Made by a program: the position numbers and the translations under genes. The notes under the pieces were generated by a model, which ran no database searches, had not been told where the DNA came from, and was given only the letters and a program-made list of their open reading frames with translations. This document shows, piece by piece, positions 52,139-60,320 of a stretch of DNA of 64,000 nucleotides; position 1 is the stretch's first letter, and the number at the start of each line of letters is the position of its first letter. The stretch is from assembly GCF_014207935.1 (NCBI RefSeq), contig NZ_JACHLL010000006.1, positions 186,001 through 250,000 on the forward strand, in the 5' to 3' direction. Source of the stretch: Pseudomonas fluvialis. GTDB taxonomy: Bacteria > Pseudomonadota > Gammaproteobacteria > Pseudomonadales > Pseudomonadaceae.

Positions 52139-53491
52139 ATGTCCTTTGATTTCGATCTGCTGGTAATAGGTGCCGGCTCCGGTGGCGTCCGCGCCGCACG
52201 TTTCGCCGCTGGCTTTGGTGCCCGCGTGGCCATCGTCGAGAGCCGCTACCTGGGCGGCACCTGCGTCAACGTAGGCTGCGTACCGAAAAAGTTGCTGGTG
52301 TACGGTGCCCATTACCACGAGGACTTTACCCAGGCAGCCGGGTTTGGCTGGACGCTTAGCGAGCAGCAGTTCGACTGGGCGACCCTGATTGCCAACAAGA
52401 ACCGCGAAATCGAGCGCCTCAACGGCATATACCGCAATCTACTGGTGGGCAGCGGCGTGACCCTGCTGGAAGGCCATGGCCGCCTGCGCGATGAGCACAG
52501 CGTTGAGGTGGCGGGGCAGGTCTACCGGGCCCGGCATATCCTCATCGCAACCGGAGGCTGGCCACAAATCCCGGATATTCCCGGCAAGGAACTGGCCATC
52601 ACCTCGAATGAGGCCTTCTTCCTGCCGGCACTGCCCAGGCGTGTACTGGTGGTTGGCGGCGGCTATATCGCCGTCGAATTCGCCTCGATCTTCCAGGGGC
52701 TGGGCGCCCGGACGTCGCTGCTCTATCGCGGCGAGCTGTTCCTGCGCGGTTTTGATCAGTCCGTGCGCCTGCACCTCAAGGAGGAACTGAGCAAGAAGGG
52801 CCTCGACCTGCAGTTCAACAGCGATATCCGCCGGATCGAGCGCCAGGCTGATGGCAGCCTGCTGGCTACCCTGAATGATGGCCGTGAGTTGGCAACCGAC
52901 TGTGTGTTCTACGCCACCGGGCGCAGGCCGATGCTGGATGATCTGGGGCTGGAAAATGTCGATATCCAACTGGATGCCCGTGGCTTCATTCAGGTCAACG
53001 AACGCTATGAAACCAGCACACCATCGATTCTCGCCCTGGGCGATGTGATCGGCGGCATGGCCCTCACGCCGGTTGCCCTTGCCGAAGGCATGGCGGTGGC
53101 CAGGCGACTGTTCAAACCCGAGGAATACCGCCCGGTGGACTACCAGAACATTCCCACGGCGGTATTCAGCCTACCCAATGTGGCCACCGTGGGACTCACC
53201 GAGGAACAGGCCAGGGCTGCCGGTCATACACTGAACATCTACGAAAGCCGCTTCCGTCCCATGAAGCTGACGCTCACCGACTGCCAGGAGCGCAGCCTGA
53301 TGAAACTGGTGGTGGATGCCGAAACGGACCGCGTACTGGGCTGCCATATGGTCGGTGGCGAGGCCGGAGAAATCCTCCAGGGCATTGCCATCGCCATCAA
53401 GGCCGGTGCCACCAAGCGGATTTTCGACGAAACCATCGGCATCCACCCGACGGCTGCGGAAGAGTTTGTTACCATGCGCGCCCCCATTTAG
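52139..53491 (+). CDS. gor: glutathione-disulfide reductase
   Basis: Gor regenerates reduced glutathione with NADPH. The 450-residue flavoprotein has the FAD motif [14 protein letters not shown], the redox-active Cys42 and Cys47 ([11 protein letters not shown]) and the NADPH motif [12 protein letters not shown]. The C-terminal [11 protein letters not shown] supplies the catalytic His and Glu from the partner subunit. Confidence 0.95.
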   Translation: MSFDFDLLVIGAGSGGVRAARFAAGFGARVAIVESRYLGGTCVNVGCVPKKLLVYGAHYHEDFTQAAGFGWTLSEQQFDWATLIANKNREIERLNGIYRNLLVGSGVTLLEGHGRLRDEHSVEVAGQVYRARHILIATGGWPQIPDIPGKELAITSNEAFFLPALPRRVLVVGGGYIAVEFASIFQGLGARTSLLYRGELFLRGFDQSVRLHLKEELSKKGLDLQFNSDIRRIERQADGSLLATLNDGRELATDCVFYATGRRPMLDDLGLENVDIQLDARGFIQVNERYETSTPSILALGDVIGGMALTPVALAEGMAVARRLFKPEEYRPVDYQNIPTAVFSLPNVATVGLTEEQARAAGHTLNIYESRFRPMKLTLTDCQERSLMKLVVDAETDRVLGCHMVGGEAGEILQGIAIAIKAGATKRIFDETIGIHPTAAEEFVTMRAPI

Positions 53492-53505
53492 GGCAAAGCT
53501 GACTC

Positions 53506-54129
53506 ATGGAACAACTTTTCTATCTCTCCGACCTGTTTGGCGTCGCGGTATTCGCCATTACCGGCGCGCTGATGGCCGGGCGCAAGTCCATGGACCTGTT
53601 CGGCGTGCTGGTGATTGCCATCGTCACCGCCCTGGGCGGCGGCACACTGCGCGACGTCATCCTCGACAACCACCCGGTGAGCTGGATTCGCAACGACACC
53701 TACATCCTGGTGGCTTCGCTGGCGGCTATCGGTACCGTGGTCTGGGTGCGTCTGACGCAGCCGATCCATGACAAGGGCCTGCTGCTGGCCGATGCCTTCG
53801 GCCTGGCGGTGTTTACCGTGATCGGCACCGAGGTCGCCATGCGCCACGAGGTGCCGCACAGTACTGCCGTGATCATGGGGGTGATGACCGGTGTTGCCGG
53901 CGGGGTAATGCGCGATGTGATCTGCAACGAGATCCCGATGATCTTTCGCAAGGAAATCTACGCCACCGCCTGCATCCTCGGCTCGGTAGTTTTCATTACG
54001 CTCAGGGAACTGGAGCTGACGCACTGGCTGGCCACCGGCCTGTCGATGCTGGTGGTGCTGCTTGCCCGCCTGGCCGCGCTGCGCTGGCAACTGTCGCTGC
54101 CCCGTTTTCATCTGCTCGACCGCGACTGA
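53506..54129 (+). CDS. TRIC/YicG-type (UPF0126) membrane protein
   Basis: The 207-residue protein has seven hydrophobic helices arranged in two repeats, each with a GGG(T)-R-D pattern (ALGGGTLRDVILDN and GVAGGVMRDVICNE). These are the ion-path features of prokaryotic TRIC cation channels. It starts 14 bp after gor and may be cotranscribed with it. The ion and role are unknown. Confidence 0.88.
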   Translation: MEQLFYLSDLFGVAVFAITGALMAGRKSMDLFGVLVIAIVTALGGGTLRDVILDNHPVSWIRNDTYILVASLAAIGTVVWVRLTQPIHDKGLLLADAFGLAVFTVIGTEVAMRHEVPHSTAVIMGVMTGVAGGVMRDVICNEIPMIFRKEIYATACILGSVVFITLRELELTHWLATGLSMLVVLLARLAALRWQLSLPRFHLLDRD

Positions 54130-54145
54130 CCTGGCGAGAGGGAGA

Positions 54146-54169
54146 GGGCGGTGAGGACACCCACCGCCC
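54146..54169. terminator. hairpin between the YicG-like gene and the PCuAC gene
   Basis: GGGCGGTG (54146-54153) and CACCGCCC (54162-54169) form an 8-bp GC stem between convergent genes. There is no T-run on either side. Confidence 0.5.
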
Positions 54170-54175
54170 GGATCA

Positions 54176-54640
54176 TCAGTGGCCCTGATGCTCGTGCTGT
54201 GCCGGCGCCGCCTCGACGTTGACGGTCACCTCGACCTTGCCAGCCTTCTCGAACTGCAGGGTCAGCGGGAAGCTGTCGCCAGCCTTGAGCGGTTGCTTCA
54301 GGTCAAACAGCATCACGTGATTGCCACCCGGCACAAATTCGGTCATGCCATGGGCCGGGATGCTCGCCGAATCGATCTTCTGCATGCGCATTACTTCGCC
54401 CATGTGGATATGGGTATGCAGTTCAGCCTTGCCGGCCACCGGCGTGCTGGCACCCAGCAGTCGATCCTCCTGCGCACCGTGGTTGTGCAGGGTGAAGAAG
54501 GCCGCGCTGGTCGCCGACGTCGGCGGCAGCTCGCGGGCCCAGGGATGGTCGATCATCAGATCGCCGGCCCTGAACTCGTGGGCCAGGGTAAGGGTGGACA
54601 ACGACAGCAGCACGGCGCTGGCAAGCAGATGACGCAACAT
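54176..54640 (-). CDS. periplasmic copper chaperone PCuAC
   Basis: PCuAC proteins bind Cu(I) and help assemble cytochrome oxidase copper sites. The 154-residue product has a signal peptide and the Cu(I)-site pattern H-M...M...H-x-M: HIHMGEVMRM and GGNHVML. A histidine-rich tail (QHEHQGH) follows. The start at 54640 (MLRHLLAS) has GGAG at fair spacing. It lies downstream of the patatin gene on the same strand with 100 bp between. Confidence 0.9.
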   Translation of the reverse strand: MLRHLLASAVLLSLSTLTLAHEFRAGDLMIDHPWARELPPTSATSAAFFTLHNHGAQEDRLLGASTPVAGKAELHTHIHMGEVMRMQKIDSASIPAHGMTEFVPGGNHVMLFDLKQPLKAGDSFPLTLQFEKAGKVEVTVNVEAAPAQHEHQGH

Positions 54641-54742
54641 GGACGGCTCCTTGAAAGTGCGAACCGGCACCTTAGCACGAGCCCGTGCCCACCAGCAGCG
54701 CTGAGCTGCCGCGCGACAGGGTGACGCAGATAAATCAGCGCC

Positions 54743-56971
54743 TCAGAACGGCCGCCCAAGGTAGAAATAGAGGCTGCTGTTGCCGTCGTCGGCGCGACCA
54801 TAGCCCAGGTAAAGCGGGCCGATCGGGCTGTCGGTGCCGATGAACAGGCTGTTGGACAGTATCCAGTCGTCGCTGTTGCTCTTGACCAGCGGTTCGCCCA
54901 TGCGCCCGACCTCCATCGAGATGCCACCGTAGGCGCCTTCCAGCACCGTGCCCTGCATGATGCGGTGGTAGTACATGACGCGGCCGAACTGCAGGTCCGC
55001 GCCGAGCAACTGGCCCGGAGCATAGCCGGACTGACGCAGAAAGCCGCCCCACTGGAATTGCTCGTAGTTGGGCAGCGGCTCGTCACCCAGCTTGTCGGCA
55101 GCGAACAGGGCGAAGTTGAAGGTGTGCGAATCGAAGGAAATGGCCGAGGTCAGCTCGCCCGACCACTTGGTGTATTCCTCTTCCGCACCGAGCGCCTGCT
55201 GCGAGTCGAACACATTGATCTGGCTGCGCCAGCCGGAACGGGGGAAGTTGGCGCTGTCGATCTGGTCGAGGCGCAGGCGGGCGGTGAGGGCGCCGGCCTG
55301 CAGGCGCTTGTCCAGGGGTTCCAGATAGTCGGGGCCGCTGTCCAGGCTGGGGCTGACCTGGCCGGTGACCAGACCCAACCTTAGCTCGCCGTAGCGGTTG
55401 AACTGGCTGCCGACGTCGACCCCGACCAGGGTCGAGAACATGTCGTAGGTGCCGATGCGCCGTTCATCGTCATAGAGGTCGGCACTGCGCTGGGTGATGG
55501 CCAGATGTGGGGCAACAAACAACGGATTGCCGGCACTCAGCGGCTGATACCACTCGCTCTGCCAACTGGTGGTCTGGCCGATTTGCACATCGTTGCGCCA
55601 CTCGGCACCGCGCTCGTTGAGCCAGGTCTGACGGTGGCTGCCGAGCAGGTTGAAGGACGAATCACCGTCGAAATCACTGGACAGGCCCAGGCCGAAGCGC
55701 AGGTAGTTCGGTCCCCAGGTCTTTTCGGCGGCATTGATGGCCAGCACGCGCTTGCCATCCTCCTCCAGCACCCGGTAGCTGACATGCTCGAAGTCGCCGG
55801 TGCCGTACAGTCGGCGCATGTCCTTGTCGAGCACGGCTTGGTCGACGGGCTTGCCGGGCTGGGTGTCGACAAGGCCAACCAGGGCTTGCGGGTTGACCCG
55901 CTGGAGGTTGTCGAAGCGGATTTCATCGACCACCAGTTGCTCCGCCGGCGCGTGGTTCATCTGCTGCTGGCGCAAGGCGGCATACTCGGCTGGCGGCAGG
56001 GCCAGCTGGCGCAGGCGTTGCTCCATCTTGCGCGCGGCGGCCTCGCCCAGCGGGGCGATTTGCGGCAGGGCGTCGAAGTCGCCGGTCGAGTAATCGCCCA
56101 GTTCCGGCGAGATCAGGATGTCCTGGGGCTGCAGGTTGGCCAAAGAGGCCTGCACGTTCTGCTCGGTGAGGATACTGAGCATTTGCCCGGACACGCCGAG
56201 GATGCCGTTGAGCTGCTCACGCTTGAGCAGCGGGGTGCCGACGTTGACCGCGATGATCACGTCGGCGCCCATCTGGCGCGCGGTCTCGACCGGCAGGTTA
56301 CTGGTCAGCATGCCATCGACCAGCATCATCCCGTTGAACTCGGCCGGTGCCACGGCGCCCGGTACCGACATGCTGGCGCGCATCACGTTGGCCAGCTCAC
56401 CTTCCTTGAACACCACGGCCTGGCCGGTGACCAGGTCGGTGGCTACCGCGCGGTAAGGAATCGGCAGGCGGTCGAAATGCTGGTAGCCCTTGGTCTTGCT
56501 CAACTGGCGCAGGACGGTTTCCAGCTGCACGCCGGTGACGATGCCCTTGCCCATCTTGACCTCGCCCTTGCTCAGGCCAACCTCGGGCGTGAAGAGGATG
56601 TCGTAGTCGTCCTGCTTGCGCCGCATGGACAGTTCCTGGCGCGGCGGCTCCTCCTTGAACAGCAGCTCGGTGGATATGCTGCCGAGGATCACGTCCATCT
56701 CCGGCAGGGTGGTGCCGGTGGCATAGGCGGCACCTACCAGCGAACCCATGCTGGTGCCGGCGATGCAGTGCACCGGCACGCGGTATTCCTCCAGCACCCT
56801 GAGTACACCAACATGGGCGGCGCCGCGGGCACCACCACCGGACAGCACCAGGCAGATGCGCGGACGCTTGCCCGGCTCATCAGTCGCCGAGTTGCTGGCA
56901 GCCGCCGGGGTAGCGGGCAGGGCAGCGCTGGCGAGCAGCCACAGGGCAAGAAAACGGGGCATACGGGTCAT
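54743..56971 (-). CDS. PlpD-like patatin phospholipase with POTRA and outer-membrane barrel (type Vd)
   Basis: The 742-residue product is a type Vd autotransporter-like protein. A signal peptide is followed by a patatin lipase (about 35-320) with oxyanion GGGARG, nucleophile Ser74 in GTSMG and Asp219 in VDGML. A POTRA-like segment then leads to a C-terminal barrel ending in GRPF. Such proteins are processed in the periplasm and release or display the lipase. The start is unsure: ATG 56971 has AAGG upstream, while ATG 56992 overlaps the DUF4105 stop as TGATG. Confidence 0.9.
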   Translation of the reverse strand: MTRMPRFLALWLLASAALPATPAAASNSATDEPGKRPRICLVLSGGGARGAAHVGVLRVLEEYRVPVHCIAGTSMGSLVGAAYATGTTLPEMDVILGSISTELLFKEEPPRQELSMRRKQDDYDILFTPEVGLSKGEVKMGKGIVTGVQLETVLRQLSKTKGYQHFDRLPIPYRAVATDLVTGQAVVFKEGELANVMRASMSVPGAVAPAEFNGMMLVDGMLTSNLPVETARQMGADVIIAVNVGTPLLKREQLNGILGVSGQMLSILTEQNVQASLANLQPQDILISPELGDYSTGDFDALPQIAPLGEAAARKMEQRLRQLALPPAEYAALRQQQMNHAPAEQLVVDEIRFDNLQRVNPQALVGLVDTQPGKPVDQAVLDKDMRRLYGTGDFEHVSYRVLEEDGKRVLAINAAEKTWGPNYLRFGLGLSSDFDGDSSFNLLGSHRQTWLNERGAEWRNDVQIGQTTSWQSEWYQPLSAGNPLFVAPHLAITQRSADLYDDERRIGTYDMFSTLVGVDVGSQFNRYGELRLGLVTGQVSPSLDSGPDYLEPLDKRLQAGALTARLRLDQIDSANFPRSGWRSQINVFDSQQALGAEEEYTKWSGELTSAISFDSHTFNFALFAADKLGDEPLPNYEQFQWGGFLRQSGYAPGQLLGADLQFGRVMYYHRIMQGTVLEGAYGGISMEVGRMGEPLVKSNSDDWILSNSLFIGTDSPIGPLYLGYGRADDGNSSLYFYLGRPF

Positions 56972-56991
56972 GATTGGCCTTGGTGCGGTCA

Positions 56992-57978
56992 TCAGGGTTG
57001 GCGGATAAGGTGCGAGAACTCCACAGAGTCCTGGGCAGCCTGGGCCTTGTCATTGATCAGGGCTTCACGCTGCAGCTCGGAGAAGGGCCGCTGGCCATCC
57101 TGCAGGCGACCCTGTTCGTACAGGTACTGCGGGACATGGCCGCTGGCCAGAAGCTTCCAGCTGAAGGGCAGGTGCTGCTCGTTGACCTGACTGCTCATCC
57201 AGATGCTGGTGGTGCAGTTGGTGGTCAGGGTGTTGTAGAACTCAGGGCGCTCATGCAGCTGGTTGATCCGCTCGACATAGGCCATGAACAGCCGCCGGCC
57301 GTTTTCCAGCGGAGCCTGCAGACGGTAGAGATAAACCTGCTCCGGCGGATTGTGCCGATGGTTGGTGCGCAGGCCGATGACATCACGCTCGTCAGCCACC
57401 ACGTAATACAGCTCGTACTGGCGGAAAAACCCATTGATGGTCGAGTAACTTTCACCGACTTCCTTGCGCGTTTCGATGGACACAGCCACGTGCTGACCAT
57501 CGGCGAAGGCGAAGCTGAGAAATACATGGGCGATCGACGGGCCCATCCAGTAGGTGGCGATCAGATCGACTCCGACCAACTGATCCAGATCGACCTGCTT
57601 GTCGTAGTACGCAGGGGTGTAGTCGTACTCGCTGCGATACTGAAAGTTGCGCACGTTGTGCAGGGTGATGCGATTGCCTTCGACAGTAGCCGAGGGCAAC
57701 ACCGCCACATCGCTTTGCCATTGGCGCTCGTTGGACGGTTCCAGGGACTGCCACCACAGCAGCCAGGCTCCAGCTGTCACCAGCAGCAGACCGGCAACAA
57801 TGAGCCGACCGCGGCTCAACCACAGGCGGGTAATAGCCAGCAGGCCCAGCGCAACCAGGCACGCGGCCAGCGTGGCACTCAGGCGCCCGTGTGGACCGGC
57901 GATCAGCAATGCCGCCGCACCCCAGGCAGTCAGCGCGGCCAGAACCAGTGCCAGCAGCAGTTTTCCGATTATCATCAT
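56992..57978 (-). CDS. DUF4105 (Lnb N-terminal-like) membrane-anchored protein
   Basis: The 328-residue protein has three N-terminal hydrophobic helices (to about residue 80). A periplasmic domain of the DUF4105 family follows, with conserved blocks HNVRNFQYRSEYDYTPAYY and NTLTTNCTTSIW. DUF4105 is related to the N-terminal domain of Lnb proteins, thought to be thiol-dependent acyl-hydrolase-like, and the Cys/His pattern is consistent. It touches the patatin gene downstream, so they are probably cotranslated. The substrate is unknown. Confidence 0.82.
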   Translation of the reverse strand: MMIIGKLLLALVLAALTAWGAAALLIAGPHGRLSATLAACLVALGLLAITRLWLSRGRLIVAGLLLVTAGAWLLWWQSLEPSNERQWQSDVAVLPSATVEGNRITLHNVRNFQYRSEYDYTPAYYDKQVDLDQLVGVDLIATYWMGPSIAHVFLSFAFADGQHVAVSIETRKEVGESYSTINGFFRQYELYYVVADERDVIGLRTNHRHNPPEQVYLYRLQAPLENGRRLFMAYVERINQLHERPEFYNTLTTNCTTSIWMSSQVNEQHLPFSWKLLASGHVPQYLYEQGRLQDGQRPFSELQREALINDKAQAAQDSVEFSHLIRQP

Positions 57979-58263
57979 GGTGATCGCAAACCTAAGGAGA
58001 TCAAAGCATGGCGCTAACGCTATCAGCCAGACAGGGTAACGACGTCATGCTATGGGGGGAAGCAATCAGCGGCAAAGCCAGCGCTGTGGAATCTGTTCAC
58101 CAGTGCTCTACATAATATTTAACATAATATTGATTATGCGAACTTATCTATGGCGCGACCTACAGTCAGGTACAAGCTTGCGGCTGCAGATCGCTCACGT
58201 GGCAAACCTCGGGCAAAATACCACCTTGCCCATTCCATCACCGCCAGAATCCAGGAAACCGCA
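57979..58263. other. AT-rich divergent gap
   Basis: This 285-bp gap separates the DUF4105 gene (minus) from the small membrane protein gene (plus). It holds an AT-rich cluster at 58111-58138. CATAATATT is repeated directly at 58111-58119 and 58123-58131, and CATAAT-N4-ATTATG is a perfect inverted repeat at 58123-58138. These could be promoter or operator elements. Confidence 0.45.
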
Positions 58264-58464
58264 ATGAGAGCCGTACGCGACGATGACGATTTCAACGACT
58301 TTGACGAAGTCCGGCCGCGTGTGACACCGCTGCAACGACAAAGACGACTGGCATTCGAGATCGCGCTGGGCATCTGGCTGGGTGGCGTTTCGTTGGCTGC
58401 GACGGCAGCCGGCCTGTGGCTGGCGCTGGGTCAACTGGCACTCGGCACCCTCAGTCTTGGCTGA
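58264..58464 (+). CDS. small membrane protein of unknown function
   Basis: The 66-residue product begins with an acidic and basic head (RAVRDDDDFNDFDEVRP) and ends with one or two hydrophobic helices (FEIALGIWLGGVSLAATAAGL). ATG 58264 is likely, although the frame is open further upstream. It ends 9 bp before the stop of the convergent formate dehydrogenase gamma gene. No family is recognised. Confidence 0.55.
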   Translation: MRAVRDDDDFNDFDEVRPRVTPLQRQRRLAFEIALGIWLGGVSLAATAAGLWLALGQLALGTLSLG

Positions 58465-58473
58465 TCACGAAAC

Positions 58474-59307
58474 TCAGCAATGGCGTATCGCCTGAGCCGT
58501 CGAATAAAGACCAGCCGCGCGCGTTAGCGCCAGGTACTGCTCATAGTTGTAAGTCGGCCCGTCTACGCAGGCGTAGCTGGCGCCGATATGGCAATGACCG
58601 CACAAGCCCGCGCCACAATGCATACGTCGCTCCAGCGATAGCCAGATATGCACGGCCGGCACGCCACGTTTGAGGCAATGCTCGGCGCTGGCCAGCATCA
58701 GCGGCTCCGGGCCGCAGCACAGCACTGCATCCGGGATGTTTTGGCCCAGTAGCTCGTCCAGGTGCGCCACTGGCGAGCCGCTGCGCTCACCGGGCGAGGC
58801 GACATCGCAGGTTTCCAGGTAATCAAGATCCAGACGCCAGCGCGCGCGTTCGCGGGCCAGCACCTGGGCGCCGGGATGACGAGCGCCGTAGATCACCTGC
58901 AGGCGAGCTGCGTTGTCGCGCGCCGCGTCGATCAACCCGGCCAGCGGCGCCAGACCGCAGCCACCGGCGATCACCAGCACGTGGCGTCCGGTCAGGTCAT
59001 GCGGCCAGCCTCGGCCCAGCGGTCCGCGATAGCCCAGTACGCTGCCGATCTGCAGCTCGAACAGCGCCTCGGTCAGTTGTCCGGTACGCCGGACCAGCGC
59101 GGAGAAACGGCCCTCTGCATCCGGGGCGCGCACATAGGTGAATGGCGCCTCGCCATGCCCAGGCACGGCCAGCATGAAGAACTGTCCAGGTTGCGCGGCC
59201 AGGTCGGTTGCCTGCGGATCGACCAGGCGCAGCTGGAAGTGCCGGGCATCCTCGCCATCGGCATAGGCGTCTTCCAGAATCATCGGGCGCGGGGTCGAAT
59301 CGATCAT
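58474..59307 (-). CDS. FAD/NAD-binding, [2Fe-2S] sulfhydrogenase-gamma-like subunit of the formate dehydrogenase
   Basis: The 277-residue protein resembles HydG/dihydroorotate dehydrogenase electron-transfer subunits. It has an FAD domain, an NAD(P) domain with GGCGLAPLAG near residue 115 and CCGPEPLM near 198, and a C-terminal [2Fe-2S] site with Cys231, 236, 239 and 247. It should pass electrons between NAD(P) and the iron-sulfur chain of the beta subunit. Its start overlaps the beta stop by 4 nt. Confidence 0.85.
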   Translation of the reverse strand: MIDSTPRPMILEDAYADGEDARHFQLRLVDPQATDLAAQPGQFFMLAVPGHGEAPFTYVRAPDAEGRFSALVRRTGQLTEALFELQIGSVLGYRGPLGRGWPHDLTGRHVLVIAGGCGLAPLAGLIDAARDNAARLQVIYGARHPGAQVLARERARWRLDLDYLETCDVASPGERSGSPVAHLDELLGQNIPDAVLCCGPEPLMLASAEHCLKRGVPAVHIWLSLERRMHCGAGLCGHCHIGASYACVDGPTYNYEQYLALTRAAGLYSTAQAIRHC

Positions 59308-60320
59308 GGCCGGCTTATCCTCGTCATCACGCCGTGGGCACCGATGCTCCCCGGACAGACCACGTCGCAGCGGCCGCAGCCGACGCAGCCATAGGCGCCG
59401 AAGCGCTCGGCGAAAGCCGTGCCGAACTTGTGGTACCAGAAGCGCTGCACGCGCTGGCCGGCCGTGGCCGCCGGGTTGTGGCTGCTGGCCTCCTTCTGGA
59501 AGCCCGTGTACAGACAGGAATCCCACACGCGCTCATGCAGCAGCGCACCGCCCTCCTCGCGCTGTTCCAGTGGCGCGTAGCAGGAGCAGGTCGGGCACAC
59601 CGAGGTGCAGCCGGAACAGCCCAGGCAGCGCAGGCCTAGCGCTTCCCAGCGCTCAGGCTCGACGCTGGCCGCCTGGATGGCCGCGATACCGGCGGTGATC
59701 TCGGCCTGGGCACCCTGCTCCGCCCGCACCTGGGCCAGATCCGCGTCGCGCTCGGCGGTCCAGTCCTCAGGGGCCTGTGGCAAGGCCAGCGCGGCAATGG
59801 CCTCGGCGCCGGCCTGGCTGGCTACCAGCAGAGTCCAGCCGCCGTGCCCATTGCGGCGCAGGATCAGATCGGCCTGGGTCTGATTCACCAGCGGGCTGCC
59901 GCCCACCGCGGTGCAGAAACCGCCGGCGCAGCTGTGGCCGCAGTCGTAGCCGACCAGCAGGGTCTGCCGGCGACGCCGCTGATAATGCTCGTCCTGGGCG
60001 AAGAACTGGTCCTGGTAGGCCAGCGCTCGCAGATCGCAGGCCGAGACGCCGAACAGCACCTTCGGCTCGATCTCCGGCAGGCAGCCGTAGAAGGTGCCGC
60101 CGTCGAAGCGAAACAGCGCCTCGCGCTCGGCGAAGAACAGCGGCTTGGCCGAGGTCAGCGGCGGACGCGGTGGCGGCTCGAAGGGCAGCCCATCGCCGGC
60201 CGCAAGATTCTGCCAGTGCCAGCCACCCTGCCCGTCGGCCCGCATCTCCTGCACCTCACGGCCTTGCGCCAGGTGGGCGCGCAGGCGCTCGGGGCTGTCC
60301 AACTTATGGGCGGCGAGCAT
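59304..60320 (-). CDS. [4Fe-4S] sulfhydrogenase-beta-like subunit of the formate dehydrogenase
   Basis: The 338-residue protein resembles HydB/anaerobic sulfite reductase A subunits. Two [4Fe-4S] motifs are visible at Cys232/235/238/242 and Cys312/315/318/322, plus further cysteines (VGYDCGHSCAGGFC) typical of the family. It likely wires the molybdenum subunit to the flavin subunit. Its start overlaps the alpha gene end by 17 nt, so all three subunits are translated from one message. Confidence 0.85.
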   Translation of the reverse strand: MLAAHKLDSPERLRAHLAQGREVQEMRADGQGGWHWQNLAAGDGLPFEPPPRPPLTSAKPLFFAEREALFRFDGGTFYGCLPEIEPKVLFGVSACDLRALAYQDQFFAQDEHYQRRRRQTLLVGYDCGHSCAGGFCTAVGGSPLVNQTQADLILRRNGHGGWTLLVASQAGAEAIAALALPQAPEDWTAERDADLAQVRAEQGAQAEITAGIAAIQAASVEPERWEALGLRCLGCSGCTSVCPTCSCYAPLEQREEGGALLHERVWDSCLYTGFQKEASSHNPAATAGQRVQRFWYHKFGTAFAERFGAYGCVGCGRCDVVCPGSIGAHGVMTRISRP

